A stretch of DNA of 10,635 nt, taken from Treponema sp. GTDB lineage: Bacteria; Spirochaetota; Spirochaetia; Treponematales; Breznakiellaceae. The translations under genes were made by a program, and so were the position numbers. Below the pieces are notes generated by a model. The model saw only the letters and a program-made list of their open reading frames with translations, searched no databases and had not been told where the DNA came from. The stretch covers positions 1 to 10,635 of the forward strand of contig JAIRMT010000032.1 of NCBI GenBank assembly GCA_031258505.1. Direction: 5' to 3'. Below are positions 1-6,036 of the stretch, one piece after another. The number at the start of each line of letters is the position of its first letter. Within the stretch, counting starts at the first letter, position 1.

Positions 1-12
1 GGAAAGAAAAGA

Positions 13-89
13 TCATCGAATTACGCGAATGAACGCGAATCTTCTTTAGAGAACTGAAATATTCGCGTATATTAGCGTCCATTCGATGA
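13..89. repeat. Long imperfect inverted repeat (hairpin element)
   Basis: The left arm (13-40) and right arm (61-89) are near reverse complements around a 20-nt loop (41-60). The outer nine bases pair perfectly (TCATCGAAT with ATTCGATGA), as do the inner eight (ACGCGAAT with ATTCGCGT). The middle keeps about seven of ten pairs plus a one-base bulge. The left arm also contains a short direct repeat of ACGCGAAT. There is no trailing T-run typical of an intrinsic terminator. From memory, related motifs built on ATTCGCGT and GTCCATTCG recur between genes in several bacterial phyla, so this may be a dispersed extragenic palindrome. That last point is recollection and needs a search. Confidence 0.65.
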
Positions 90-145
90 CCAATTCTTAC
101 CGTTTTTTCTTCCTGCGTAACATGAGTTATAACTTTGGTAATTGA

Positions 146-292
146 TAAAAGAGTTCTTCTAATAACTAAGAGTCCTCTTCTAAAGACTAAAAGCCCTCTT
201 TCAACGACTAAAAGCCCTCTTTCAATGATTAAGAGAACTCTTTCAATGATTAAGAGACCTCTTTCAATGGCTAAAAGAGTTCTCTTAAAAAT
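146..292. repeat. 21-bp tandem repeat array, about 7 units
   Basis: Seven consecutive 21-nt units start at 146, 167, 188, 209, 230, 251 and 272. The central units are best conserved (TAAAAGCCCTCTTTCAA followed by YGAY), and the first and last are degenerate. Several units hold a palindrome AAGAG-NN-CTCTT: 168-179, 231-242, 252-263 and, shifted by two bases, 275-286. The central pair of bases varies while the arms are kept. There are no spacers, so this is not CRISPR. The array is AT-rich and lies just beyond the stop codon of the minus-strand DUF3786 gene, so it would be in the 3' region of that operon's transcript. A 60-codon ORF from a TTG at 135 runs through it, but it has no ribosome binding site and the heptapeptide is poorly conserved. 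Confidence 0.9.
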
Positions 293-327
293 ATGGCGTA
301 TTGTGTCATCAGATTAAAGGAGCTGTT

Positions 328-984
328 TTAGCCGAGCTTGTACTCAGAAAAAGGGTTAAACAGACCCTTTTGGGTCTCTTTAAGTCTGGCGATAAGCACT
401 TCCCCAACTACGGCGATGTCTTCGGCAGTAAAGGCGGAGACAAAATTGTCATTGAAGAGTATCTGGGCTGAGGGAGGAAATTCATCGTCCCCAGCCCAGA
501 GTAGAATGTCCATATAAAGACCCTTGATAAATTCAAAGCGATACCCCGCGTCTCCCTTGTCCAGGGCTTCGGCGCGGAGAGTTTCCATGATCCGCTGGAA
601 GTTTTCTAGGTCATTTCCAAACGCATCGGCCAAGCGTTTAATACATCGTCTCTCAAAGTTCTGGTAATACACTTCCCCCCACGGTATTTCCCGGTAAGAG
701 AGCCGTTTCCCTGTAGCTTCGGTATAACGTCCCTCGCAGAGGTAGCGGAGAAAAAGAATGTTTTCATAGCCCCGCTCCGCGAGCCTTCCGTCCATGTCTC
801 GAAGTTCAAACTCTGGAAACTTTGCAAGATACGTTTTTCCCATGATGCACAACTCAAAGGCTGATTCTGTCCGCAGGAAAGGAAGCGCACAGCGCCGGGC
901 AATCTCGGCGGGAGTCAGTGTCCTATAAATGGATTTGAAATGATCCAGAGAACGCTGTACATGGTCTTTTTTTTCAGTTTTCAT
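328..984 (-). CDS. DUF3786 domain protein, third gene of the cooC operon
   Basis: This 218-residue soluble protein has no signal peptide or membrane segment. It looks like a DUF3786 family member. Family-like stretches are WGEVYYQNFERRCIKRLA (about residues 102-119) and the C-terminal part around GDDEFPPSAQILF (about 166-178), followed by an acidic EDIAVVGEVLI segment. The biochemical function is unknown. From memory, DUF3786 proteins occur in anaerobes and sometimes beside or fused to iron-sulphur or corrinoid proteins, which suits this position behind a nickel ATPase and a corrinoid activator. The ATG at 984 overlaps the upstream TGA by one base (TGATG). A GTG at 987 immediately before it would add one residue. 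No strong Shine-Dalgarno sequence is visible, so translation is probably coupled to the preceding gene. The few cysteines (about 32, 46, 83 and 114) do not form an obvious cluster motif. Family assignment is fairly secure; a role in CODH/ACS or corrinoid maturation is inference. Confidence 0.8.
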   Translation of the reverse strand: MKTEKKDHVQRSLDHFKSIYRTLTPAEIARRCALPFLRTESAFELCIMGKTYLAKFPEFELRDMDGRLAERGYENILFLRYLCEGRYTEATGKRLSYREIPWGEVYYQNFERRCIKRLADAFGNDLENFQRIMETLRAEALDKGDAGYRFEFIKGLYMDILLWAGDDEFPPSAQILFNDNFVSAFTAEDIAVVGEVLIARLKETQKGLFNPFSEYKLG

Positions 985-2912
985 CACGTAAATAAAGCTC
1001 CATTAGTGTGGGGTAAAAAACAGGCGGCAATGAATTCATCCATGTATGAACTATGGGCGGATAATTCCAGATAGGTTAAGCCCTGGGCGATTTCAGCTAT
1101 CCTTCTGGCCGCTCCGCAGGAGATTGCCATGGCGTAAGCGCCATACAGGGAGGTATTGCCAATATAGTGGTAGCGTTCAGCGGGAAGTTTAGGGAGCATA
1201 CCGATGCGGATTGCCCCTTCCACATTGATGCCGCTGCCGATGCCCCCGGCGATATAGACATCCTCAATGGCCTCCATGCTGAAATCCAGCATGGTAAGCA
1301 TGGTCCTGATAGCAGAGAAGATCGCCCCCTTAGCGCGGATAAAGTTATCGATATCTCCCTCGGTGATCGACAGGTTTTGAGTAATGGTATAGCTTCCCAT
1401 GCCGTACTCATCGCGGCGTATCCGCTTTCCTTCCCGGACAAGTTTCCCCCGCGCGTTAATAATACCGCAACGGAAGAGTTCTCCGATCATATCGATAAGC
1501 CCGGAACCGCAGAGACCCACTGGCTTTCCATTGCCGATGACTGTCAAGGTAGGTTCCATGGTCGCCTCGTCGATGCGGCAGGCTTCAACAGCGCCATCAG
1601 TGGCTCTCATTCCGCAACTTATATCCCCTCCTTCAAAGGCTGGTCCCGCAGAACAGGCGCAGGTCATGAGGAATTCGTCGTTACCAAAGACCAACTCCCC
1701 GTTAGTTCCCAAGTCTATAAAGAGGGAGTATGTTCTTTTCTTGAAGATCATGGACGAGAAAACTCCAGCGCTGATGTCGCCTCCCACATAGCTGCCGACA
1801 GCCGGAGATAGGAGCAGTTCTGCATTGGGATGTAGTTCCAAACCTGAATCAACGCACCGGAGCTGCCCCGCCTGAAAAAAGGCTGGGACATAAGGCTCCA
1901 GCCGCAAATTATCCGGGTAAACCCCTAAGAAGAGATGGGTCATGGTGGTATTGGCCGCTACCGCTACTCGGTATATCTGTTCCAGCGGAATCCCCGCGCG
2001 GCTGCTGAGTTCCCGGACAAGGGGGATGATGCTGTCTTCGCTTATCGCTTTTCGCAATCTTTCAAGCCCGCCGGGACGGGTACTTTCAATGATGCGGTTG
2101 ATCACATCCGCCCCGTAACGTATCTGACCGTTCCCCCCAGAACCTGTTGCCAGAACTTCCCCAGTCTGGATATTCATCAGCACCCCTGCCACTGTCGTTG
2201 TTCCAATGTCAATGGCAAGACCAGTCATAAGGGGCGCTGCGCCAGCTGGGAAAATATCCAGAACTAGGTATCCACCGCTAGACTCTTCACGGAGGACGCA
2301 GGTACAGGCAAAACTGGATTCCCGCAGTATCCATGGCAGCTTCCGCAGAGCGTAGAGGCTTAGGTCTACAGCCGGCGCCGGCGTTTCTGGCGATCGGGAA
2401 CGGAGTTTTTCCGCAATGCCCCGGAGCAGCCGTTCCCGATCCCCAAGGGGATCATCAAGACTCGCTTGCTCAAGGGCCAGCGGCAGGAGTTCAATGCCGC
2501 TATCCTGAGTTCCTGGGACAGAACCCAGATACCCCATATCCCTTAGTTCTCCCCGGAGGCGTTCAAAGACCGCTTTATCCCGGCCTGTTTGGAGTTCCGT
2601 TATCTTGATGCGATTCTTATAAGCTCCGGCGGAGGCTGGTACAAGAACCGTCAAATCCGATTCAGCTTGGGAAGCGCAGGCAAGGCGCCAGCCATCAGCG
2701 TAGTCATCAGGGGAGATAAACCGCTGGTTTCCACTCTCCGCCTTTCCCCCAATGACCTTGACACGGCATTTCCCACAGGTACCGTTTCCTGAACAGGGAG
2801 CGTCAATGGCAATACCAGCCTTTTTTGCCGCATCCAGCAGGGACTCATTCGCAGAAACTTCAAGCTCCATTTCCACGCTGTCCTCAACCTTAAACAGAAC
2901 TTTGCTTATCAT
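984..2912 (-). CDS. acsV: Reductive activator of corrinoid protein (RACo/AcsV type)
   Basis: This 642-residue cytoplasmic protein is a complete RACE-family member. Residues 1-93 form a plant-type [2Fe-2S] ferredoxin domain with C40, C46, C49 and C79 (spacing X5, X2, X29). A middle region (about 100-225) matches the linker and middle domain of characterised RACo. From about 230 to the end is the ASKHA ATPase (DUF4445), with nucleotide-binding motifs DIGTTT (235-240), FIDLGTNGE (398-406), GLCGSG (467-472) and YIAGGIGSG (553-561). Known members use ATP hydrolysis to drive electron transfer that reduces oxidised Co(II) corrinoid to active Co(I), typically on the corrinoid iron-sulphur protein CFeSP. 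The ATG at 2912 overlaps the cooC stop by four bases (ATGA) with no strong Shine-Dalgarno sequence, so translation is probably coupled. Pairing with cooC favours CFeSP of the Wood-Ljungdahl pathway as partner (inference). An activator for another methyltransferase corrinoid protein cannot be excluded. Confidence 0.9.
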   Translation of the reverse strand: MISKVLFKVEDSVEMELEVSANESLLDAAKKAGIAIDAPCSGNGTCGKCRVKVIGGKAESGNQRFISPDDYADGWRLACASQAESDLTVLVPASAGAYKNRIKITELQTGRDKAVFERLRGELRDMGYLGSVPGTQDSGIELLPLALEQASLDDPLGDRERLLRGIAEKLRSRSPETPAPAVDLSLYALRKLPWILRESSFACTCVLREESSGGYLVLDIFPAGAAPLMTGLAIDIGTTTVAGVLMNIQTGEVLATGSGGNGQIRYGADVINRIIESTRPGGLERLRKAISEDSIIPLVRELSSRAGIPLEQIYRVAVAANTTMTHLFLGVYPDNLRLEPYVPAFFQAGQLRCVDSGLELHPNAELLLSPAVGSYVGGDISAGVFSSMIFKKRTYSLFIDLGTNGELVFGNDEFLMTCACSAGPAFEGGDISCGMRATDGAVEACRIDEATMEPTLTVIGNGKPVGLCGSGLIDMIGELFRCGIINARGKLVREGKRIRRDEYGMGSYTITQNLSITEGDIDNFIRAKGAIFSAIRTMLTMLDFSMEAIEDVYIAGGIGSGINVEGAIRIGMLPKLPAERYHYIGNTSLYGAYAMAISCGAARRIAEIAQGLTYLELSAHSSYMDEFIAACFLPHTNGALFT

Positions 2913-3682
2913 ACTACTTTTAGTTTTTGGATGATTTCACACAAGGCTATTTTTATTGGTCCGTCTTCCCGCAGTTCGACTAGGGGTTTCCCCTCTGCGT
3001 CATACTGGTACACATCCTCATCTTGGGGTACTACGCCAATGAGGGACAGGTTCTGGGCTTTGATTTCGTCCAAGATACTTTCCTCCAGTTTTCCGCCCGG
3101 CGCGCGGTTTACGATGAGCTGTACCTCTTTTACCGCCATATCTAACTGCCCTATCATCTCGGCTATCCTGCCCGCCGCCTGGATGCCCCGTCGGGAACAA
3201 TCGCTGACCAGGAGTATCAGATCCACTGGCGGCAGAATCCCTCGGCTTATATGCTCCAATCCCGCCTCGTTGTCTACCACAAGGTACTGGTAGTTCTGAT
3301 AATACTTTGTGATTTGCGCTCGGAGCAGGTCATTGACAAAACAGTAGCAGCCCTTTCCCTGTGTTCTCCCCATAATCAGTAGATCGTAATCCTTTTCTTC
3401 TGTCAGGGCTGAAGCGAAGCGGAAATCGGCGTACTCCTGTTTGGACATACCTGGAGGTATGGGTCCTTTTTCCAGCAAATCCGACTTTGCTATCTCTTCC
3501 CGGATATCTCCAAGCGCGATTGGTTTTTCTACCCCTAGAACCTCGTTCAGGTTGGAATTCGCGTCAGCATCCACCGCCAGAATCGGTCCCTTCCCAGCCT
3601 TCACCAAGTGATCCACAAAGAGGCCGCAGACCGTTGTTTTTCCCGTACCGCCCTTGCCCGCGAAAGCTATCGTATAGGTCAT
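2909..3682 (-). CDS. cooC: CooC/AcsF-type nickel-insertion ATPase
   Basis: This 257-residue MinD/SIMIBI-class ATPase is of the CooC family. The N-terminus carries the deviant Walker A loop GKGGTGKTT (9-17), then VDADANSNL (37-45). A Cys-x-Cys motif C112-Y-C114 lies in GRTQGKGCYCFVN. The equivalent cysteines bind metal at the dimer interface in Carboxydothermus CooC1 (established). VVDNEAGLEH (135-144) is the Walker B/switch region. Family members hydrolyse ATP during maturation of the nickel sites of CO dehydrogenase (CooC) or acetyl-CoA synthase (AcsF). Sequence alone does not separate the two. I chose the ATG at 3682 because GGGAGGA lies 8 nt upstream and the conserved protein begins with MTYTIAFAGKGG. 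An in-frame ATG at 3811 would add 43 residues without family resemblance. It is the first gene of the three-gene minus-strand operon. The CODH/ACS genes are not in the window. Confidence 0.92.
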   Translation of the reverse strand: MTYTIAFAGKGGTGKTTVCGLFVDHLVKAGKGPILAVDADANSNLNEVLGVEKPIALGDIREEIAKSDLLEKGPIPPGMSKQEYADFRFASALTEEKDYDLLIMGRTQGKGCYCFVNDLLRAQITKYYQNYQYLVVDNEAGLEHISRGILPPVDLILLVSDCSRRGIQAAGRIAEMIGQLDMAVKEVQLIVNRAPGGKLEESILDEIKAQNLSLIGVVPQDEDVYQYDAEGKPLVELREDGPIKIALCEIIQKLKVV

Positions 3683-3683
3683 C

Positions 3684-3789
3684 AGTATCTTCCTCCCAAG
3701 TATATTGAATTTTGGTTTCAAGGTTAGCACAGCTTCAGGAGCAGCACAACAAGTCTTATGCTGCCGCCAGGCGGGACGAGTATCTTCCT
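3684..3789 (-). repeat. Duplicated 11-mer in the cooC leader
   Basis: AGGAAGATACT occurs on the minus strand at 3684-3694, where it forms part of the cooC Shine-Dalgarno region, and again at 3779-3789, 95 bp upstream. No start codon follows the upstream copy at a suitable distance. It may be a short duplication or chance; no function is claimed. Confidence 0.4.
3691..3697 (-). promoter_or_regulatory. Strong Shine-Dalgarno site fixing the cooC start
   Basis: GGGAGGA on the minus strand lies eight bases before the ATG at 3682. It decides in favour of the short cooC product over the 43-residue-longer reading from 3811. The AGGA of this site is also the start of an 11-mer repeated upstream at 3779-3789. 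Confidence 0.8.
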
Positions 3790-3821
3790 TGCGCAATAAC
3801 CCCAAGCCCATGAACTCTTAA

Positions 3822-3890
3822 TTAACGCACGGGAATGGCCATGTTTAAGGTCAGTCCACGCTGAGGCTGACGCTGTGTTAGTTCCGCCAT
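3822..3890 (-). CDS. Candidate 22-aa small ORF / leader peptide upstream of cooC
   Basis: A 22-codon ORF begins MAELTQRQPQRG and ends in IPVR before TAA. The consensus Shine-Dalgarno AGGAGG (3895-3900) sits four bases before the ATG at 3890, which makes this the strongest ribosome binding site in the divergent gap. The ORF lies on the same strand as cooC, and its stop is 139 bases before the cooC start. The peptide is basic, with no run of one amino acid that would suggest classical attenuation. It could be a real small protein, a leader peptide, or the surviving first codons of a lost gene whose expression signals were kept. I do not recognise the sequence. Conservation across relatives would decide. 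Confidence 0.4.
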   Translation of the reverse strand: MAELTQRQPQRGLTLNMAIPVR

Positions 3891-3966
3891 AATGCCTCCT
3901 CATCCTAACTCACGGTATCAATCGTAACCAAGCATTGAAGGGGGCAAACATTCCCGCTGACTGGCT

Positions 3967-3995
3967 TTGCAAACGGCAATGGTTCAGGCTATGCT
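3967..3995 (+). promoter_or_regulatory. Possible uvrB promoter giving a leaderless transcript
   Basis: TTGCAA (3967-3972) and TATGCT (3990-3995) are each four of six matches to the sigma-70 consensus and are separated by 17 bases. The expected transcription start falls at about 4002, the A of the uvrB ATG. No Shine-Dalgarno sequence precedes that ATG, which fits a leaderless mRNA. Consensus matching is weak, so this is a suggestion only. Confidence 0.3.
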
Positions 3996-4001
3996 ATTCC
4001 T

Positions 4002-5996
4002 ATGCGTTCTTTTGAAGTAGTTTCTCCATTCAAACCCGCAGGCGATCAGGGAGCGGCCATTGCCGCGCTTGCCGCAGGCGTCAAAGCCGGGGACCGGTAT
4101 CAAACCCTCAAAGGCGTTACTGGTTCGGGAAAAACGTTTACTATGGCGAAGATTATTGAGGCAACCCAGCTTCCTACCCTCATCATAAGCCATAACAAAA
4201 CCCTCGCAGCCCAGCTCTTCCGAGAGTTCAAGGGCTTCTTCCCCCATAACGCGGTGGAATACTTTGTCTCCTACTATGATTACTACCAGCCAGAAGCCTA
4301 TGTCGCCAGCCGGGACCTGTATATCGAGAAAGACGCTTCAATCAACAAAGAGATTGAGCGAATGAGGCTTTCAGCAACGCGCAGTCTCATGGAACGGGAA
4401 GACGTGATTATCGTGGCAACCGTGTCCTGCATCTATGGTCTGGCAACACCAGAGGTCTATCGTGAAATGACCGCCGCGTTTGCTGTTGGCGAAGTCATGG
4501 ATGTGGATGCCCTGATACGGCGCTTCGTGGAACTTCAATACGAGCGGAATGACGCAGTATTGGAACGGGGTAATTTCCGCAGGCGCGGAGACACACTCGA
4601 CATATTCCCCGCTTACATGGAGGAAGCCTATCGCGTTGACCTTGACTGGGATACTGTGAAGCGGATACGGCGCTTTAACCCCATCTCTGGCGAATACCTT
4701 GAGGAACTGGATCGCGCCGTGATCTATCCGGCTAAACAATTTGTCATGCCACTGTATATGGTACAACGCGCGCTGGATAAGATACGCGCTGAACTTACCG
4801 CGCGCTATGAAGAACTAAAAAGCCTCGGCAAGTTGCTGGAGGCAGAGCGGCTCAAGACCCGCGTTGAGTTCGATATCGAAATGATGACCGAGATTGGTTA
4901 CTGCCCGGGTATAGAGAACTATTCCGCGCCGCTTGCTGGACGCAGTCCAGGCGAGCCGCCGGACACACTCATCGACTATTTCCCCAAAAACGCCGATGGC
5001 CCAGCCCACCTCACCTTTATCGACGAAAGCCACGTCAGCCTTCCCCAGATCGGCGCCATGTACGCGGGCGACCGGAGCCGGAAAACAAACCTCGTGGACT
5101 ATGGCTTTCGCCTGCCCTGCGCCCTGGATAATCGCCCCCTGCGTTACGATGAGTTTGTAAGCCGTGTTGGTAAAACGATCTATGTGTCGGCGACGCCGAG
5201 TAATGCTGAAATCGAAAACTCCAAGCGGGTGGTGGAACAGCTTATACGCCCAACCGGACTCCTTGATCCAGAAGTCGAGGTGCGCCCGAGTGAAGGTCAG
5301 ATGGAGGACATCTACGCTGAAGTGTGCCGACGTATTGACGCGGGTGAGCGTTCCCTCATTCTCACGCTTACCAAGAAAATGGCCGAAGACCTCACCGACT
5401 ATCTTGCCCATAGGGAACTCAAGGTGCGTTATATCCACAGCGAGGTGGAGACTATTGAGCGCGTAGAAATACTTACCCAGCTACGACAAGGCGCGTTTGA
5501 TGTGCTTGTGGGTATAAACCTTCTACGCGAAGGCATTGACCTGCCGGAAGTTTCGTTTATAGCGATTCTGGACGCGGATAAGATCGGCTTTCTTCGCTCG
5601 CTCACCAGCCTTGTCCAGATCATAGGCCGGGCAGCGCGGAACGCTGCTGGCAAGGTGGTGATGTACGCCGACCGTATGAGCGACGCTATGCAGGAAGCCA
5701 TTGCTGAAACAAACCGCCGCCGCACTGCGCAAATTGCCTATAACAAAAAGCACGGCATCACGCCAGCCACAGTGAAGAAGGCTGTTGCCGACATTCTCGT
5801 CCGCCATGCGGCTGAGGGACAGGAGTCTGCCGCCACTTCGATTGAAGTGCTTAAAAAGTCGTACAACATCCTTGTCCCGGCTGAAAAGAAGAAGCTCCTC
5901 GCCGCGCTTAACGCTGAAATGCTGGAACACGCCAAAAAACTTGAGTTTGAGCAAGCCGCCGCGATCCGCGACGAGATTCAGCGACTGGCTGGGTAA
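4002..5996 (+). CDS. uvrB: Excinuclease ABC subunit B
   Basis: This is a full-length 664-residue UvrB, the damage-verification helicase-like subunit of nucleotide excision repair that works with UvrA and UvrC. Visible parts are Walker A GVTGSGKT (38-45), the DNA-threading beta-hairpin YFVSYYDYYQPEAYV (87-101), the DESH box (341-344), YVSATPS (394-400), helicase motif VI QIIGRAARN (539-547), and the C-terminal UVR motif (about 630-664) that contacts UvrC. The start is set by the family-typical N-terminus FEVVSPFKPAGDQ. No Shine-Dalgarno sequence is visible before it. The segment just ahead of motif VI reads DADKIGFLRSLTS; from memory E. coli has DADKEGFLRSERS. uvrB is read divergently from cooC. 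Forty bases separate it from the next gene with no terminator, so read-through into the URO-D gene is possible. No functional tie to the metabolic genes is apparent. Confidence 0.98.
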   Translation: MRSFEVVSPFKPAGDQGAAIAALAAGVKAGDRYQTLKGVTGSGKTFTMAKIIEATQLPTLIISHNKTLAAQLFREFKGFFPHNAVEYFVSYYDYYQPEAYVASRDLYIEKDASINKEIERMRLSATRSLMEREDVIIVATVSCIYGLATPEVYREMTAAFAVGEVMDVDALIRRFVELQYERNDAVLERGNFRRRGDTLDIFPAYMEEAYRVDLDWDTVKRIRRFNPISGEYLEELDRAVIYPAKQFVMPLYMVQRALDKIRAELTARYEELKSLGKLLEAERLKTRVEFDIEMMTEIGYCPGIENYSAPLAGRSPGEPPDTLIDYFPKNADGPAHLTFIDESHVSLPQIGAMYAGDRSRKTNLVDYGFRLPCALDNRPLRYDEFVSRVGKTIYVSATPSNAEIENSKRVVEQLIRPTGLLDPEVEVRPSEGQMEDIYAEVCRRIDAGERSLILTLTKKMAEDLTDYLAHRELKVRYIHSEVETIERVEILTQLRQGAFDVLVGINLLREGIDLPEVSFIAILDADKIGFLRSLTSLVQIIGRAARNAAGKVVMYADRMSDAMQEAIAETNRRRTAQIAYNKKHGITPATVKKAVADILVRHAAEGQESAATSIEVLKKSYNILVPAEKKKLLAALNAEMLEHAKKLEFEQAAAIRDEIQRLAG

Positions 5997-6009
5997 AGCA
6001 AAATACGGA

Positions 6010-6015
6010 TATACT
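6010..6015 (+). promoter_or_regulatory. Possible -10 element before the URO-D gene
   Basis: TATACT is a five-of-six match to the -10 consensus in the 40-bp gap after uvrB. No good -35 hexamer is found 16-18 bases upstream, where the uvrB coding end lies. The gene may have its own weak promoter or be read with uvrB. Confidence 0.25.
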
Positions 6016-6023
6016 AAGAAGAT

Positions 6024-6030
6024 TAAGGAG
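6024..6030 (+). promoter_or_regulatory. Shine-Dalgarno site of the URO-D gene
   Basis: TAAGGAG lies six bases before the ATG at 6037. This supports that start over the internal ATG at 6079, which has only a weak purine stretch upstream although family members often begin near that point. Confidence 0.75.
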
Positions 6031-6036
6031 TAACAA

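Larger units (their letters stand above)
1..327. other. Gene-free region at left edge
   Basis: No supportable coding region was found. The content is the hairpin element at 13-89, a short palindrome GTTATAAC at 126-133, and the 21-bp array at 146-292. The interval 293-327, directly after the DUF3786 stop on the minus strand, shows no clear stem plus T-run terminator. Confidence 0.7.
3683..4001. other. Divergent intergenic region between cooC and uvrB
   Basis: This 319-bp gap separates two divergently read genes and should contain both promoters. It holds the small ORF with its strong ribosome binding site, the duplicated 11-mer, and a possible uvrB promoter next to the uvrB ATG. No convincing promoter for the cooC side could be picked by eye, and no RNA gene or riboswitch was recognised. 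Confidence 0.6.

Noticed and set aside
146..292. CRISPR array
   Set aside because: The units are directly adjacent with no spacers, are only 21 bp long, and no cas genes are present. The same applies to 7418-7550.
135..317. 60-codon ORF with heptapeptide repeats across the first array
   Set aside because: It starts at TTG with no ribosome binding site. The open frame follows from a repeat length divisible by three, and the repeated residues are not conserved between units.
1167..1811. 214-codon plus-strand ORF inside the RACo gene
   Set aside because: It is antisense to the conserved ASKHA domain and shows no recognisable protein features.
3683..3811. 43-residue N-terminal extension of CooC
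   Set aside because: The extension has no family resemblance or ribosome binding site, while a strong Shine-Dalgarno sequence precedes the ATG at 3682, where the conserved sequence begins.
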